Shown here: positions 50,529 through 59,795 of the stretch, in pieces
Position numbering within the stretch: the first letter of the stretch is position 1
Layout of the letters: every line of letters starts with the position of its first letter
Assembly: GCA_030652255.1 (NCBI GenBank)
Contig: JAUSAZ010000012.1
Span: forward strand, 145,049 to 209,048
Reading direction: 5' to 3'
Length of the DNA: 64,000 nucleotides
Source of the DNA: Myxococcales bacterium
GTDB lineage: Bacteria > Myxococcota_A > Polyangia > Polyangiales > Ga0077539
The notes under the pieces: model-generated
What the model saw: the letters and a program-made list of their open reading frames with translations, nothing else
Database searches by the model: none
What the model was told of the DNA's origin: nothing
Made by a program: the position numbers and the translations under genes

Positions 50529-51932
50529 TCAGCCCGCGGTGACCCGCAGCGCGACCCGCTTCTTCGGCTTCGCCTTCACGGGCACCAGCGCGTCTTCGTC
50601 CATCACCACCTCGCCCACGAGGTCGTAGTCGGCGCTCTGCGAGATGTCCGCCATCACCATCGATCCGGCGCTCACCTCGGCGCCCGACAGGTACACCACG
50701 CCGTCGATGTCCGGCGCCTGCCCCGCGTGGCGGCCCTGGAGCACGAACTCGTGCTCCTCGCTCGCGCCGTCGACCAGCACCTCGACCCGCGTGCCGATGA
50801 GCGCCCGGTTGCGCTTGCGGGCGATGGGACGCTGCACGGCCATCAGCTTGCGGTGCCGCGCGGCGCTGTCCTTCGGCTTCACCTTGGCGTCCTGGGTCTC
50901 CGCTCCGGTGCCGTCCTCGTCCGAGTAGCGGAACACCCCCACCCGGTCGAACTCCGCCCACTTCACGAAGTCGACGAGCTCGGTGAAGTCCTCGTCCGAC
51001 TCGCCCGGGTGCCCCACGATGAACGCCGTGCGGAAGGTCACCCCGGGGATCTTCGTGCGCACCGTCTCCACCACCCGCCGCAGCCGTTGCCCCCCGTGGC
51101 CGCGCTTCATCCGCCGGAGCATCGCGTCGCTCGCGTGCTGCAAGGGCATGTCCACGTACTTCACCACCTTGGGGTGCGACGCGATGAGCTCCACGAGCTC
51201 GTCGGTGAGCGTCTCGGGGTAGAGGTAGTGCAGCCGGATCCAGCGCAGCCCCTCGACCTCGCCCAGGCGCCGCACCAGCCCCGCGAGGTTGGGCTTCTCC
51301 TCGCGGTCGCGCCCGTAGGCGATGGTGTCCTGCGACACCAGGTTGAGCTCGAGCACACCCTGCGACGCGAGCCGGGCGGCCTCCTCGACGATGTCGTCGA
51401 TGCCGCGCGAGCGCTGCTTCCCACGGATCATCGGGATCGCGCAGAACGAGCAGGTGCGGTTGCAGCCCTCGGCGATCTTCAGGTAGGCGCTGTGCCGGCC
51501 CTGCGAGAGCACCCGCGGGTCGCTCGCGCGCAGCACGTAGTCCGCGGGGTTGCCCACGAGCATTCGCTCGGCGCCGCCCGCGAGCACCGAGCCCAGCTTG
51601 AGCATGTCGCTCGACCCGAGGAAGTGGTCGACCTCGGGCATCTCCTTGGCGAGCTCGTCGGGGTAGCGCTGCGAGAGGCACCCGGCGACCACGAGCTTCT
51701 CGCAGTTGCCCTCCTCCTTCATGCGCCCCATCGCGAGGATGGTGTCGACGCTCTCCTCCTTGGCGGGCCCGATGAAGCCGCAGGTGTTGACGACGATGTA
51801 CTCGGCCTCCTCGGGGGTGGCCGCGAGGTCGCAGCCCGCGCTGTTGGCCACGCCGACCATCACCTCGGTGTCGACGCGGTTCTTCGGACAACCCAGGGAG
51901 ATGAAATGGATGCGCTTGCGCTCGGTGGCCAT
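50529..51932 (-). CDS. rimO: Ribosomal protein S12 methylthiotransferase RimO
   Basis: Radical-SAM methylthiotransferase of 467 residues that modifies Asp in ribosomal protein S12 (beta-methylthiolation). The UPF0004 N-terminal domain holds a second 4Fe-4S cluster (SLGCPKN, VVNTCGF, VAGCLSQ). The radical-SAM motif is CNRTCSFC, with the RimO-type IPMIRGKQRSR following. A C-terminal TRAM domain is present (TRVEVLVDGASEEHEF, GAEVSAGSMVMADI). The ATG at 51932 starts MATERKRIHFISLGCPKN. The open frame upstream is not conserved. Confidence 0.96.
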   Translation of the reverse strand: MATERKRIHFISLGCPKNRVDTEVMVGVANSAGCDLAATPEEAEYIVVNTCGFIGPAKEESVDTILAMGRMKEEGNCEKLVVAGCLSQRYPDELAKEMPEVDHFLGSSDMLKLGSVLAGGAERMLVGNPADYVLRASDPRVLSQGRHSAYLKIAEGCNRTCSFCAIPMIRGKQRSRGIDDIVEEAARLASQGVLELNLVSQDTIAYGRDREEKPNLAGLVRRLGEVEGLRWIRLHYLYPETLTDELVELIASHPKVVKYVDMPLQHASDAMLRRMKRGHGGQRLRRVVETVRTKIPGVTFRTAFIVGHPGESDEDFTELVDFVKWAEFDRVGVFRYSDEDGTGAETQDAKVKPKDSAARHRKLMAVQRPIARKRNRALIGTRVEVLVDGASEEHEFVLQGRHAGQAPDIDGVVYLSGAEVSAGSMVMADISQSADYDLVGEVVMDEDALVPVKAKPKKRVALRVTAG

Positions 51933-52059
51933 CGGAGTTGCGCACTCTCTACGCGCAGCACCCCGGGGGCGGCAAGTCGGGCCCCGATGCGAGGCCCTTC
52001 GACAGGTGCGGATCGCCGCGCTATCCCGCTCCGCTTCAGGAAAGGGGAGGTCGACGCCG

Positions 52060-55000
52060 ATGCCACGTCGACCGCAGCCGACGCGCATGAACACGCCCAT
52101 CGAACTATCGCCCGCGATCATCCCCCCCTTCACCGACCCCGACGCCGCCCGCGTCTGGAACTACTGGTTCGCCGCTCGCACGACCTCGGCCACGGCCCGT
52201 CCGGCCGCCGACCCGTACGCCGACGACTACCGCGTCGACCACTCGCTGTGGTTCCACGCGCGACCGGCCGTGGACGAGGAGATCGGCCGGGAGTTCGGGG
52301 CGCTCGTCGAGCGCGCGGCGTCGGGTGCGCTCGACGGCTGGAGCGAGACCCCCCGCACCGCCGTGGCCCTGGTGCTGCTGCTCGACCAGTTTCCGCGGCA
52401 CATGCACCGGGGCACGGCGCGGGCCTACGCCCATGACGAGAAGGCCCTCGGCGTGGCGCGCTCGGCCCTCTCCCGCGGCTTCACCCGGCACCTCGCGCCG
52501 GCCGAGTCGCTGTTCCTGTTCATGGCGCTGGCGCACTCGGAGGCCGCGGCCGATGCGCGCGAGGCCCTCGCGGGCGTGAGTGAGCTCATCACCCGCTGCA
52601 CCCACAAGCAGCAGCGCACCGCGAAGTCGTGGCGCGTCGCCGTGCTCAAGCACCTCCACGTGCTCGAGCGCTTCGGCCGTGACCCGCACCGCAACGCCCC
52701 CATCGGCCGCGAGAGCACCGCCGCGGAGGAACTCTTCCTCGCCCACCCCGAGTTCACGGCGGTGTTCGCGGGGTCGCGCGCGCCGTCCGACCGTCGCCCC
52801 GCCCCGGTCGCGACCGCGGCCCCGGCGCCCGCGCGGCGGCTGAAGATCCTCGCGCTCCACGGGATGCGGCAGAGCGGCGCGGGCTTCCGGGCGGGCACCC
52901 GCAAGCTGCGCAACGCCCTCGCCGACGTGGCGGAGTTCACCTTCGTGACGTCGCCGCGGCCGTACCGCCCCGCGGGCGCGTCGCACGAGGCGCTCGACGG
53001 CCTGCCCGACGACCCGAAGCAGCAGGCCTGGTGGCACCCCACCGAAGACAACCTCACCTACGAGGGCTTCGACGACGCCGTCGCCTTCCTGGAGGGCGTG
53101 TTTCGCAAGCACGGTCCCTTCGACGGCGTGCTGGGCTTCTCGCAGGGCGGCACGCTCGCCGCCGTGCTCGCCGCGATGCAGCCGCACCCCACCATCGCGT
53201 TCAGCTTCGTGATCTGCGTCGGGGCCTTTCCCTCCCGCGCGCTCGCCCACGCCGGGCTCGTGAAGCCCGGCTCCGTCGCCGTCCCTTCGGCCCACGTGTA
53301 CGGCGAGAACGACGCCCTCGTCGCGCCCGCCCGCTCGGTGCAGCTCTTCGAGGTCTTCGATCCCGCCAGCTCGGTGCTGCTGAAGCATGGCGGCGGGCAC
53401 TTCTCGCCCACCGCCTGGCCCCTCGAAGGGCTGCGCGCCTTCGTCGAGCCCTTCGTCGACCGCAGCGCCGCGCCCGAGGTCTCGGAGGCGCCCGGTGGCC
53501 CCGCGTCCGACGGCGACGCGATGTACCAGGTCGCCTGCGACGCGCTCGCGGCCCGAGCCCTCGACGTCCCAGCGCTCCAGAGCGTCTTCGAGGAGATGGC
53601 GGCGCAGGAGCACTGGCGCGAGCTCGCCGCCGTGGCCGAGCGGGCCCACGCGCGCCGCACCGACGCCGACCGGGAGCGCCCCGAGACCTCCGCGCTGGTC
53701 GCCGTGCACGAGGAGATCGTGGGGGTGTTCGCGCGCCAGCTCCTGCGCGACCTCGGCGCCATCGCGGCGTGGCCCGAGCGCTTGCCCGAGCTCGACCGGC
53801 TCTTCCTCGGGGCACATCCCCCCCGGGCGAGCGCGGACGGCAACGGGCTGCCCTCGCAGTGCGCCCGCTTCGCGCCGCGGGTGGGCACGCGCGCCGACAA
53901 GGTGTGCCGCCTCGCCCGCGACGTGGCGCGCGAGCTCTTCCCCCTGGACGACATGGCCGTGGCCATCGCGGCGATGGAGGCCCTGCGCCCCGAGCGCCCG
54001 GCGCCGCCGACGGAGCACGCCCGCCGCGCGGCGGTGCAGTCCCTCCCCCTCGACGCGCAGGCGCGCAACCTCTCGTACCAGCGCTACGGGCAGGCGCTCT
54101 CGCTGCTGCGCAACGCCCTGCGCGCGATGGACCCGGACAACGCCGCGGCGCAGCTCAGCGCCGTCCGCCGCGCGCGGGCCATCACCGCGGAGCTCATCGA
54201 GCGGCGGCGCGCCGAGCCCATCTCGCATCACATATCCGAGCCCGCGCCGGAGCCCGTGGTGCCGTGCTCGCTCGCCGACCTCGACCCGCTGCTGGCGCAC
54301 CTCGAAGCCGACGCGCCGGTCGAGGTGCAGACGGCGTTCAGCAAGGGCACGCTCACCACCGACGGCCGCCTCGACCTGTGCAAGCAGGTGGTCGGCCCCG
54401 ACGGCATCCGCCCCCTGCTCGGCGCGATGATGCGCTCGCACCGGGTGAAGCGGCTGCTGCTGGGCAACAACATCGTCGGCGACGGCGGCGCGGAGGCCAT
54501 CGCGGGCTTCATCCGCGAGCGCACCGACTCGCCCCTGGAGTGCTGGTACATCGCCGGCAACCACATCGGCCCGGCGGGCATCGCGCACGTGTGCGACGCC
54601 CTCGCGCACGACACCCGGGTCACCTCGCTCTGGCTGAAGCGCAACCCGCTCAAGCCTGCGGGGATGGTCCCGCTGGCGGCGATGCTGCGCGCCAACCGCA
54701 CCATCGAGGTGCTCGACGTGGTCAACTGCGGGCTGCTCGACGAGGGCCTCGCGACGCTGCTCGGCGCCCTGCGCGGCCCGGGCGCCAACAAGACCCTCAA
54801 GCACCTCTACCTCGGCACCAACGGGGTCACCGAGGCCTCCGCGCCGCTGCTCGCAGACTTCGTGGCCAACGACTGCGCGCTCGACTCGCTGTACCTGTCG
54901 TGCAACCGCCTCGGCGACGAGGGGACCGAGGTGCTCGCGCGCGGGCTCGCGAGCAACACCACCCTGCGGCGGGTGTCGCTGGCGTCCAACCGGGTGGGGC

Positions 55001-55431
55001 CGAGGGGCGCCGCGGCGCTGGCGAAGGCGCTCGTGGGTCACCCCTCCATCGCGCTGCTCGACCTCGGGTTCACCAAGGCCACTGTGGCCGTCGGGGAGCT
55101 GGGCAACCTCGCGGGGGACGAAGGGGCGCGGGCGCTCGCGGAGATGCTCACGGGCAACACCGCGCTGCGCTCGCTCGACCTGCTGCACAACCACATCTCG
55201 CAGGCCGGCGTGAACCACCTGCGCGAGGCGCTGAAGGTCAACCGCACCCTCACCTCGCTCCAGCTCACGCAGTTCGGCAAGGTGCAGAGCGGCGTCGGCC
55301 GCGAGGAGATCCGCGCGGCGCTGGAGCGCAACCGCGCGCTGGTGCCGGCCGACCAGGCCGAGGCCGTCGCGAAGCTGGAGATGCCCGACCACGTCGGCGA
55401 CATCTACAGCGTGTACCGGACCCACTCCTGA
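52060..55431 (+). CDS. DUF924 - FSH1 serine hydrolase - LRR three-domain fusion
   Basis: Very large protein of 1,123 residues. Residues about 32-230 are a DUF924 domain (VWNYWFAARTT, LLLDQFPRHMHRGTARAYAH, HVLERFGRDPHRNAPIGRES). Residues about 258-460 are an FSH1-type serine hydrolase: KILALHGMRQSGAGFR, the nucleophile in GFSQGG (Ser361), YGENDALV (Asp418) and GGGHFSP (His447), a full triad. Residues about 475-745 are unrecognised helical sequence. Residues about 770-1090 are ribonuclease-inhibitor-type leucine-rich repeats (LLLGNNIVGDGGAEAIAGF, LYLSCNRLGDEGTEVLARGL, LDLLHNHISQAGVNHLREAL). The ATG at 52060 is favoured by GGGAGG nine bases upstream; another ATG lies at 52087. No signal peptide is seen. 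Function unknown; the LRRs suggest protein binding. Confidence 0.9.
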   Translation: MPRRPQPTRMNTPIELSPAIIPPFTDPDAARVWNYWFAARTTSATARPAADPYADDYRVDHSLWFHARPAVDEEIGREFGALVERAASGALDGWSETPRTAVALVLLLDQFPRHMHRGTARAYAHDEKALGVARSALSRGFTRHLAPAESLFLFMALAHSEAAADAREALAGVSELITRCTHKQQRTAKSWRVAVLKHLHVLERFGRDPHRNAPIGRESTAAEELFLAHPEFTAVFAGSRAPSDRRPAPVATAAPAPARRLKILALHGMRQSGAGFRAGTRKLRNALADVAEFTFVTSPRPYRPAGASHEALDGLPDDPKQQAWWHPTEDNLTYEGFDDAVAFLEGVFRKHGPFDGVLGFSQGGTLAAVLAAMQPHPTIAFSFVICVGAFPSRALAHAGLVKPGSVAVPSAHVYGENDALVAPARSVQLFEVFDPASSVLLKHGGGHFSPTAWPLEGLRAFVEPFVDRSAAPEVSEAPGGPASDGDAMYQVACDALAARALDVPALQSVFEEMAAQEHWRELAAVAERAHARRTDADRERPETSALVAVHEEIVGVFARQLLRDLGAIAAWPERLPELDRLFLGAHPPRASADGNGLPSQCARFAPRVGTRADKVCRLARDVARELFPLDDMAVAIAAMEALRPERPAPPTEHARRAAVQSLPLDAQARNLSYQRYGQALSLLRNALRAMDPDNAAAQLSAVRRARAITAELIERRRAEPISHHISEPAPEPVVPCSLADLDPLLAHLEADAPVEVQTAFSKGTLTTDGRLDLCKQVVGPDGIRPLLGAMMRSHRVKRLLLGNNIVGDGGAEAIAGFIRERTDSPLECWYIAGNHIGPAGIAHVCDALAHDTRVTSLWLKRNPLKPAGMVPLAAMLRANRTIEVLDVVNCGLLDEGLATLLGALRGPGANKTLKHLYLGTNGVTEASAPLLADFVANDCALDSLYLSCNRLGDEGTEVLARGLASNTTLRRVSLASNRVGPRGAAALAKALVGHPSIALLDLGFTKATVAVGELGNLAGDEGARALAEMLTGNTALRSLDLLHNHISQAGVNHLREALKVNRTLTSLQLTQFGKVQSGVGREEIRAALERNRALVPADQAEAVAKLEMPDHVGDIYSVYRTHS

Positions 55432-55443
55432 ACCGGTGCCCGG

Positions 55444-55887
55444 TCACCCCCCGGTCATCATGGCCGTGTAGCGCCGCTGCATCTCTTCGTTGGTGACCTT
55501 CTCGATGGAGTGGCCGAAGTTCCACTCGTGGCCGAAGGGGTCGCGGATGGTGCCGGAGCGCTCGCCGTAGAAGTGGTCCTGCGGGGGGCGCACCAGGGTG
55601 GCGCCGGCGGCGACCGCGCGGGCGATGGCAGCGTCGCAGTCGTCGACGTGCACGTGCATCGTGAGCGTGGTGCCGCCCACCGATGCGGGCCCCAGGATGC
55701 CCATCTCCGGGAACTCCTCGGACAGCATGAACTCGTGGCCGTCGAGCAGCAGCTCGGCGTGCCCGATGCGCCCGCCCGGCTCGGTGAGCCGCATCTTCTC
55801 CACGGCCCCGAACGCCTCGACATAGAACGCGATCGCCTGCGCGGCGCCCTTCACCCGCAAGTAGGCAAACATCTCGTGGACCTTCAT
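55444..55887 (-). CDS. VOC-superfamily (PhnB/glyoxalase-like) protein
   Basis: Small protein of 147 residues of the vicinal-oxygen-chelate fold. Features: YLRVKGAAQAIAFYVEAFGA, EPGGRIGHAELLLDGHEFML, TMHVHVDDCDAAIARAVAAG and SGTIRDPFGHEWNFGH. It resembles the PhnB-like group, which often lacks a known activity. The start at 55887 is supported by GAGGAG eight bases upstream. The AraC regulator gene ends 23 bp upstream, so it may be a member and target of that operon. Confidence 0.9.
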   Translation of the reverse strand: MKVHEMFAYLRVKGAAQAIAFYVEAFGAVEKMRLTEPGGRIGHAELLLDGHEFMLSEEFPEMGILGPASVGGTTLTMHVHVDDCDAAIARAVAAGATLVRPPQDHFYGERSGTIRDPFGHEWNFGHSIEKVTNEEMQRRYTAMMTGG

Positions 55888-55910
55888 CGCTGAGCTCCTC
55901 TCGTCTGCGG

Positions 55911-56738
55911 TCACCCTCGCCCGCCCGCGCGCCCCCCGTCTTGAACATTCTTGACCAGCACGTGCCTCGGCTCCGAGGGAGCCGCCGCGCGCCAGCGCCC
56001 CGGGGTGATCCCCGCCATCGCCCGGAACTCCCGCGTCAGGTGGGCCTGGTCGCTGTATCCCGCCGCGTGGGCGACCTCCGTCCAGGGCGTTTCCGCCGGC
56101 TGCGCCAGCGCGCGCGACAGCCGCTGCACCCTCCCCCAGCGCTTCGGCGTGAGGCCCACCGCGCGGAGGAAGAGCGCGTTGAAGGCCCGGTGGCTGTAGC
56201 CCGTCGCCCCGACCACCGCGGCGACGGGGTCCCCGTGGCGGAGGCGCTCGAGCGCGTAGCCCACGGCGGGGTGCACGCCGCCCCCACGGTGGAGCCGCGA
56301 CGTGAGCAGGCGCTCGAACTCGTCGAGCTGATCGGCGGGCGTCGCGGCCGCGCGCACCCGGTCGCGGAGTTCGCGCGTGAAGGCCCCCCAGAGCGCATCG
56401 AGGCGGGTGTGGCGCCCGGCGAGCGCGTCGGCGGGGACGCCGAAGAGAAGCTCCGCGGCGCCCGGCCACAGCGATGCGCCCACCGCGCGCGTGGGCCGCG
56501 ACATGTCGCGCACGTAGGCCGTGGTCCGCGCGCCGCCGACCACGGCGCAGCCGAGCTCGCGCCCCGTGGGGTCGTCGAGGGAGTCGTACACGACGAGGGG
56601 CGTGTCGCTCAGGCGTACGACGACGTGCATCGCCCCGGTGGGCAGCACGATCTCGCGCGGGCCGAGCGCGGGCGCGTCGCTGAGCCACAGGGTCTCGACG
56701 AAGGGGCGCAGCGGCGCCGCGGGCGCCCGGCGTAGCAT
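55911..56738 (-). CDS. AraC-family transcriptional regulator
   Basis: Regulator of 275 residues. The N-terminal 150 residues form a ligand-sensing domain of DUF6597/AraC_N-like type (MHVVVRLSDTPLVVYDSLDD). The C-terminal 100 residues hold two helix-turn-helix units (VVGATGYSHRAFNALFLRAV; WTEVAHAAGYSDQAHLTREF), the second being the usual AraC motif. The ATG overlaps the M50 gene stop by one base (TGATG). Located between a protease gene and a VOC gene, it probably controls this operon or a nearby one. Confidence 0.9.
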   Translation of the reverse strand: MLRRAPAAPLRPFVETLWLSDAPALGPREIVLPTGAMHVVVRLSDTPLVVYDSLDDPTGRELGCAVVGGARTTAYVRDMSRPTRAVGASLWPGAAELLFGVPADALAGRHTRLDALWGAFTRELRDRVRAAATPADQLDEFERLLTSRLHRGGGVHPAVGYALERLRHGDPVAAVVGATGYSHRAFNALFLRAVGLTPKRWGRVQRLSRALAQPAETPWTEVAHAAGYSDQAHLTREFRAMAGITPGRWRAAAPSEPRHVLVKNVQDGGRAGGRG

Positions 56739-57481
56739 CACGGCGCGCGGGGGGCCGGGGCGGTCGTACGCCACGCGACGCGGAGCGCGAGGTAGAGCGC
56801 GGAGAGCCCGACGAGGGCGATGAGGGCGCCCCACACGGGGATGATCGAGCCCATCTCGGCGACGACGGCGGCGATGTCCGAGGGCTGCTCGCGGCCGTTG
56901 ACGGTGGCGGTGGCGGTGAAGAGGTAGTCGATGCGCGCGATCGTATCGAGACCCAGCAGGAGCCCGACGAACTGCGCGAACACCAGGCGCTCCCGGGGGC
57001 TGCCCCAGAGCGCGAAGCCCGCGACGAGGGCGGCGACGAGGGGCATCGCGATCCACCCCGCGAGGGTGCGGACCCAGAGCGCGAGCGAGAGCACCAGCGC
57101 CGCCGCGAGGGCGAGGAGCACCACGCGCGAGCGTCGGGAGCCGCGGGCCAGCACCAGGATGGACGCGCCCACGAGGGGCGGCGCGAGCAGTCCGCCGATG
57201 GCCACGAGCGCGCTGGCGACGCCGCGCGGGGCCGTCATGTGGGCGAGGCCCGAGGCGTCGCGGAAGATGTCGAGGGAGAGGAAGGTGCCGCCGACGAGCA
57301 GCGCGGTGACCCCGTGGCCCATCTCGTGGACCCACGTGCCGAGCAGGGTGAAGGGGTACAGGATCGTCCCCCCGAAGGGCACGACGTGCCGCACCGCCAG
57401 CACGACGAGCGCGGCCACCACCAGCGCGCGCCGCACGCTCGGGGCCTGATCGTCGGGGCCGGAGTCGGGCGCGCGGGCCAT
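56738..57481 (-). CDS. M50-like (site-2 protease type) membrane metallopeptidase
   Basis: Membrane protein of 247 residues with about six helices. The zinc motif HEMGHG is at residues about 52-57 in the TWVHEMGHGVTALLVGG helix, as in M50B proteases. The later catalytic Asp is not obvious. Activity is therefore possible but unproven. It overlaps the AraC gene by one base and follows yajQ by 18 bp in the same direction, so it likely shares the operon. It may cleave membrane-anchored regulators, an inference from family. Confidence 0.85.
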   Translation of the reverse strand: MARAPDSGPDDQAPSVRRALVVAALVVLAVRHVVPFGGTILYPFTLLGTWVHEMGHGVTALLVGGTFLSLDIFRDASGLAHMTAPRGVASALVAIGGLLAPPLVGASILVLARGSRRSRVVLLALAAALVLSLALWVRTLAGWIAMPLVAALVAGFALWGSPRERLVFAQFVGLLLGLDTIARIDYLFTATATVNGREQPSDIAAVVAEMGSIIPVWGALIALVGLSALYLALRVAWRTTAPAPRAP

Positions 57482-57499
57482 TGGGTGTCTAGCGCCCGC

Positions 57500-57985
57500 T
57501 CACTCCCGGAAGTTGTTGTACTGCGCCTCGAAGGCCAGGTCGGCGGCCTTGAGCATCTTCATGGCGCTCTGGAGGTCGTCGCGGTTCTTGCCCGTGATGC
57601 GCACGGAGTCCTCGTGGATGGACGCCTGCACCTTCAGCTTGGACTCCTTCACGAGCTCGATCACCCGCTTGGCGTTCTCGCGGTCGATGCCCTCCTTGAA
57701 CTTCACCAGCTGCCGGAAGGTGCGCTGCCCGGCGGGCTTGGCGTCCTGCGGGTCGAGCTGCTTCAGCGACACGCCCCGCTTGATCATCTTCGCGATGAGC
57801 ACCTCGTAGGCCGCCTCGACGCGCCCCTCGCTGCTCGACACGATCACGATGCCCTCGGCGTTGCGCTCGATGCTGGTGCCCGTGTCGCGAAAATCGAAGC
57901 GCGTCCCGATCTCCTTCTGCGACTGCAACAGCGCATTGTCGACCTCGGGCTGGTTGATCTTCGACACCACATCAAACGACGGCAT
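57500..57985 (-). CDS. yajQ: YajQ-family nucleotide-binding protein
   Basis: Protein of 161 residues of the UPF0234/YajQ family, which binds RNA or nucleotides; a Xanthomonas member is a c-di-GMP effector. Motifs: the start PSFDVVSKINQPEVDNALLQ, the central EGIVIVSSSEGRVEAAYEVL and the C-terminal DLAFEAQYNNFRE. The length is standard. GGAGGAG lies four bases before the ATG. It is the fourth c-di-GMP-related gene type in the window, though the binding specificity of this member is unknown. Confidence 0.96.
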   Translation of the reverse strand: MPSFDVVSKINQPEVDNALLQSQKEIGTRFDFRDTGTSIERNAEGIVIVSSSEGRVEAAYEVLIAKMIKRGVSLKQLDPQDAKPAGQRTFRQLVKFKEGIDRENAKRVIELVKESKLKVQASIHEDSVRITGKNRDDLQSAMKMLKAADLAFEAQYNNFRE

Positions 57986-58049
57986 TGGTCTCCTCCTGCT
58001 CCTGCGGCTGGCCTGTCGGCGCCGCCCGCGCGGCGCGCTGCTCTATCTC

Positions 58050-58679
58050 TTACGCGCTGCCCACGGCGCGCAAGGTCTCCCCGGCGGTCCAGAGCTCGGC
58101 GAGGGCCTCTGTTGCGAGGGTCACCCGGTCGATGCCGCGCTCGGCCTCGAGCACGCGCTGCCGGGTCGCCGCGTCGATGACGAAGCGGTCGACCAGCCGC
58201 AGCGCCAGCCGCGACGAGGGCAGCTCCGTCGGCACCGCGAACTCGAACTGCGGCCGCGTGTCGCGCACCACCCGCAGCACCGAGGCCAGCGTGGAGAGCA
58301 TCGCCGCCCGCTCGACCGGCGCCACCTCGACGTCGTCGGGCTCGGGCATCGCCGTCGCCTTCGCGCGGCGGTAGGGCGCGACGAAGGGCAGCTCCTCCAG
58401 GCGCACCCGCACCATCCCCTCGACCAGGATGTTGAAGCGCCCGTCGGGCAGCTGCTGGTGCGCCACGATGCGCCCCGCGGTGGCCACCGCCGCGATGGCG
58501 GGCGGGTCGGCCTCCGCGTCGCCGACGATGGGGCACACCACGATCCAGCCGTGGGTGGCGAGCGAGTCGCGCACCATCGCCCGGTACCGCGGCTCGAAGA
58601 TGTGCAGCGGCATGCGCTGGTCGGGCAGCAGCACCACCCCGGGCAGAGGAAACACCGGCACCGCGTCCATCGGGCTCAT
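58050..58679 (-). CDS. LON substrate-binding-domain protein
   Basis: Protein of 209 residues consisting of a Lon N-terminal-type substrate-binding domain without the protease part. The start PVFPLPGVVLLPDQRMPLHI matches. GRIVAHQQLPDGRFNILVEG and MVRVRLEELPFVAPYRRA are typical. Its C-terminal half is helical. The ATG overlaps the folE stop as ATGA. It may bind partly folded or regulatory proteins; stand-alone LON-domain proteins have no settled role. Confidence 0.93.
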   Translation of the reverse strand: MSPMDAVPVFPLPGVVLLPDQRMPLHIFEPRYRAMVRDSLATHGWIVVCPIVGDAEADPPAIAAVATAGRIVAHQQLPDGRFNILVEGMVRVRLEELPFVAPYRRAKATAMPEPDDVEVAPVERAAMLSTLASVLRVVRDTRPQFEFAVPTELPSSRLALRLVDRFVIDAATRQRVLEAERGIDRVTLATEALAELWTAGETLRAVGSA

Positions 58680-59257
58680 CCCCGCTGCGCCCCCATCGCC
58701 GCCGCGTCGAGGAACTCCCGCCGCGCCGCCACGTCCTCCGCCCACAGCCCCGCGAAGGACTGCGTCACCACCACCCCCTCGGCCTGCCGCTCGCCGCGCA
58801 GCGACAGGCACGCGTGCCGGCCCTCCAGCACGACGCCCGCGGCGCGCGCCCCGAGGTGCTCGACCAGGGCCTCGACCACCTGTCGCCCGAGGGTCTCCTG
58901 GAGCACCAGCCGGTGCGCGAAGCACTCGACGAGCTGCACCAGCGCCCCGAGGCCCACGATGCGCCCGCCGGGCAGGTAGCCCACGGTCGCGCGCCCCGCG
59001 CAGGGCAGCAGGTGGTGCGGGCACATCGTCGCGTAGCTCACCTGCGCGAGCACCACCATCGAGCGCTCGGCCGACGGGAGCGCCTCGGCAAGCACCTCCG
59101 CGGGGGTGTGCCGGTAGCCGTCGAGGAGCTCGTCGCGCCACGCGCGCGCCGCCCGCTCGGGCGTGCCGGAGAGCTCCGGGTCGGCGTCGACCGGGAGGCC
59201 CAGCGCCAGGAGGAAGGCTCGCAGCGCGTGCGCCGCCTCGTCGGGGGTGTCAGCCAT
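58676..59257 (-). CDS. folE: GTP cyclohydrolase I (FolE), divergent
   Basis: Protein of 193 residues. It converts GTP to 7,8-dihydroneopterin triphosphate, the entry to folate and related pterins. The core has MCPHHLLPCAGRATVGYLPG, with the zinc Cys and His, then VVEALVEHLGARAAGVVLEG and GRHACLSLRGE with the third zinc ligand Cys. The usual CEHHLLP and EARHLCMMMRG are changed to CPHHLLP and EGRHACLSLRG, so it is divergent but keeps the metal ligands. Start ATG at 59257. It heads the minus-strand operon. Confidence 0.88.
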   Translation of the reverse strand: MADTPDEAAHALRAFLLALGLPVDADPELSGTPERAARAWRDELLDGYRHTPAEVLAEALPSAERSMVVLAQVSYATMCPHHLLPCAGRATVGYLPGGRIVGLGALVQLVECFAHRLVLQETLGRQVVEALVEHLGARAAGVVLEGRHACLSLRGERQAEGVVVTQSFAGLWAEDVAARREFLDAAAMGAQRG

Positions 59258-59419
59258 TGGTGGGAGTGCTTCGGTCGCCCTGCGTGGATGCCGCAAACGC
59301 CCCGCCGCCGCAACCTCTCCCGGTGGGCGCGCGACACGCCCCCGGCGCGCGGTTGCGGGGACGGTTCCCCGGGTCATAGCGTAACGGCCGAGCGCAGAGA
59401 GGTTTAGGATCACTTCGTC

Positions 59420-59758
59420 GTGAGCAACATCAAGCCAACCGGCGCCAGCGCCACCAGCCCCGTCGATCCGCTCGGCGACGCCGCCCCCGCGGCGCCCGCC
59501 GCCCCGACCGCCAGCGCCACCCCCGCCGCCGCGACCGCGACGGCCGCGCCCTCCGAGGCCGTCATCACCGCCCTCCGCGAGGGCCGGGTGACCCCCGACG
59601 AGGCCGTGAAGCAGCTCACCGCCATCGCCGTGCAGCGCGCGGGCGTCCCCGCCACGATGCGCCCGCAGATCGAGTCGCGGATGCGCGACCTCCTCGGCAG
59701 CGACCCCACCCTCGGCGGGCTGCTCCGCCGGATGGGGGCGTCTTTACCCGAGGAGTAA
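59420..59758 (+). CDS. Small hypothetical protein with Ala/Pro/Thr-rich N-terminus
   Basis: Protein of 112 residues from a GTG. Residues 1-45 are low-complexity Ala/Thr/Pro. Residues about 46-112 (AVITALREGRVTPDEAVKQL, then GSDPTLGGLLRRMG) form a compact helical domain. No family recognised. It lacks a signal peptide. It is divergent from folE and convergent with the gene at 59796. Confidence 0.65.
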   Translation: MSNIKPTGASATSPVDPLGDAAPAAPAAPTASATPAAATATAAPSEAVITALREGRVTPDEAVKQLTAIAVQRAGVPATMRPQIESRMRDLLGSDPTLGGLLRRMGASLPEE

Positions 59759-59795
59759 AACGCCCTCTCCCCCCGTTCCCCCCCCGCCGGGTCGC

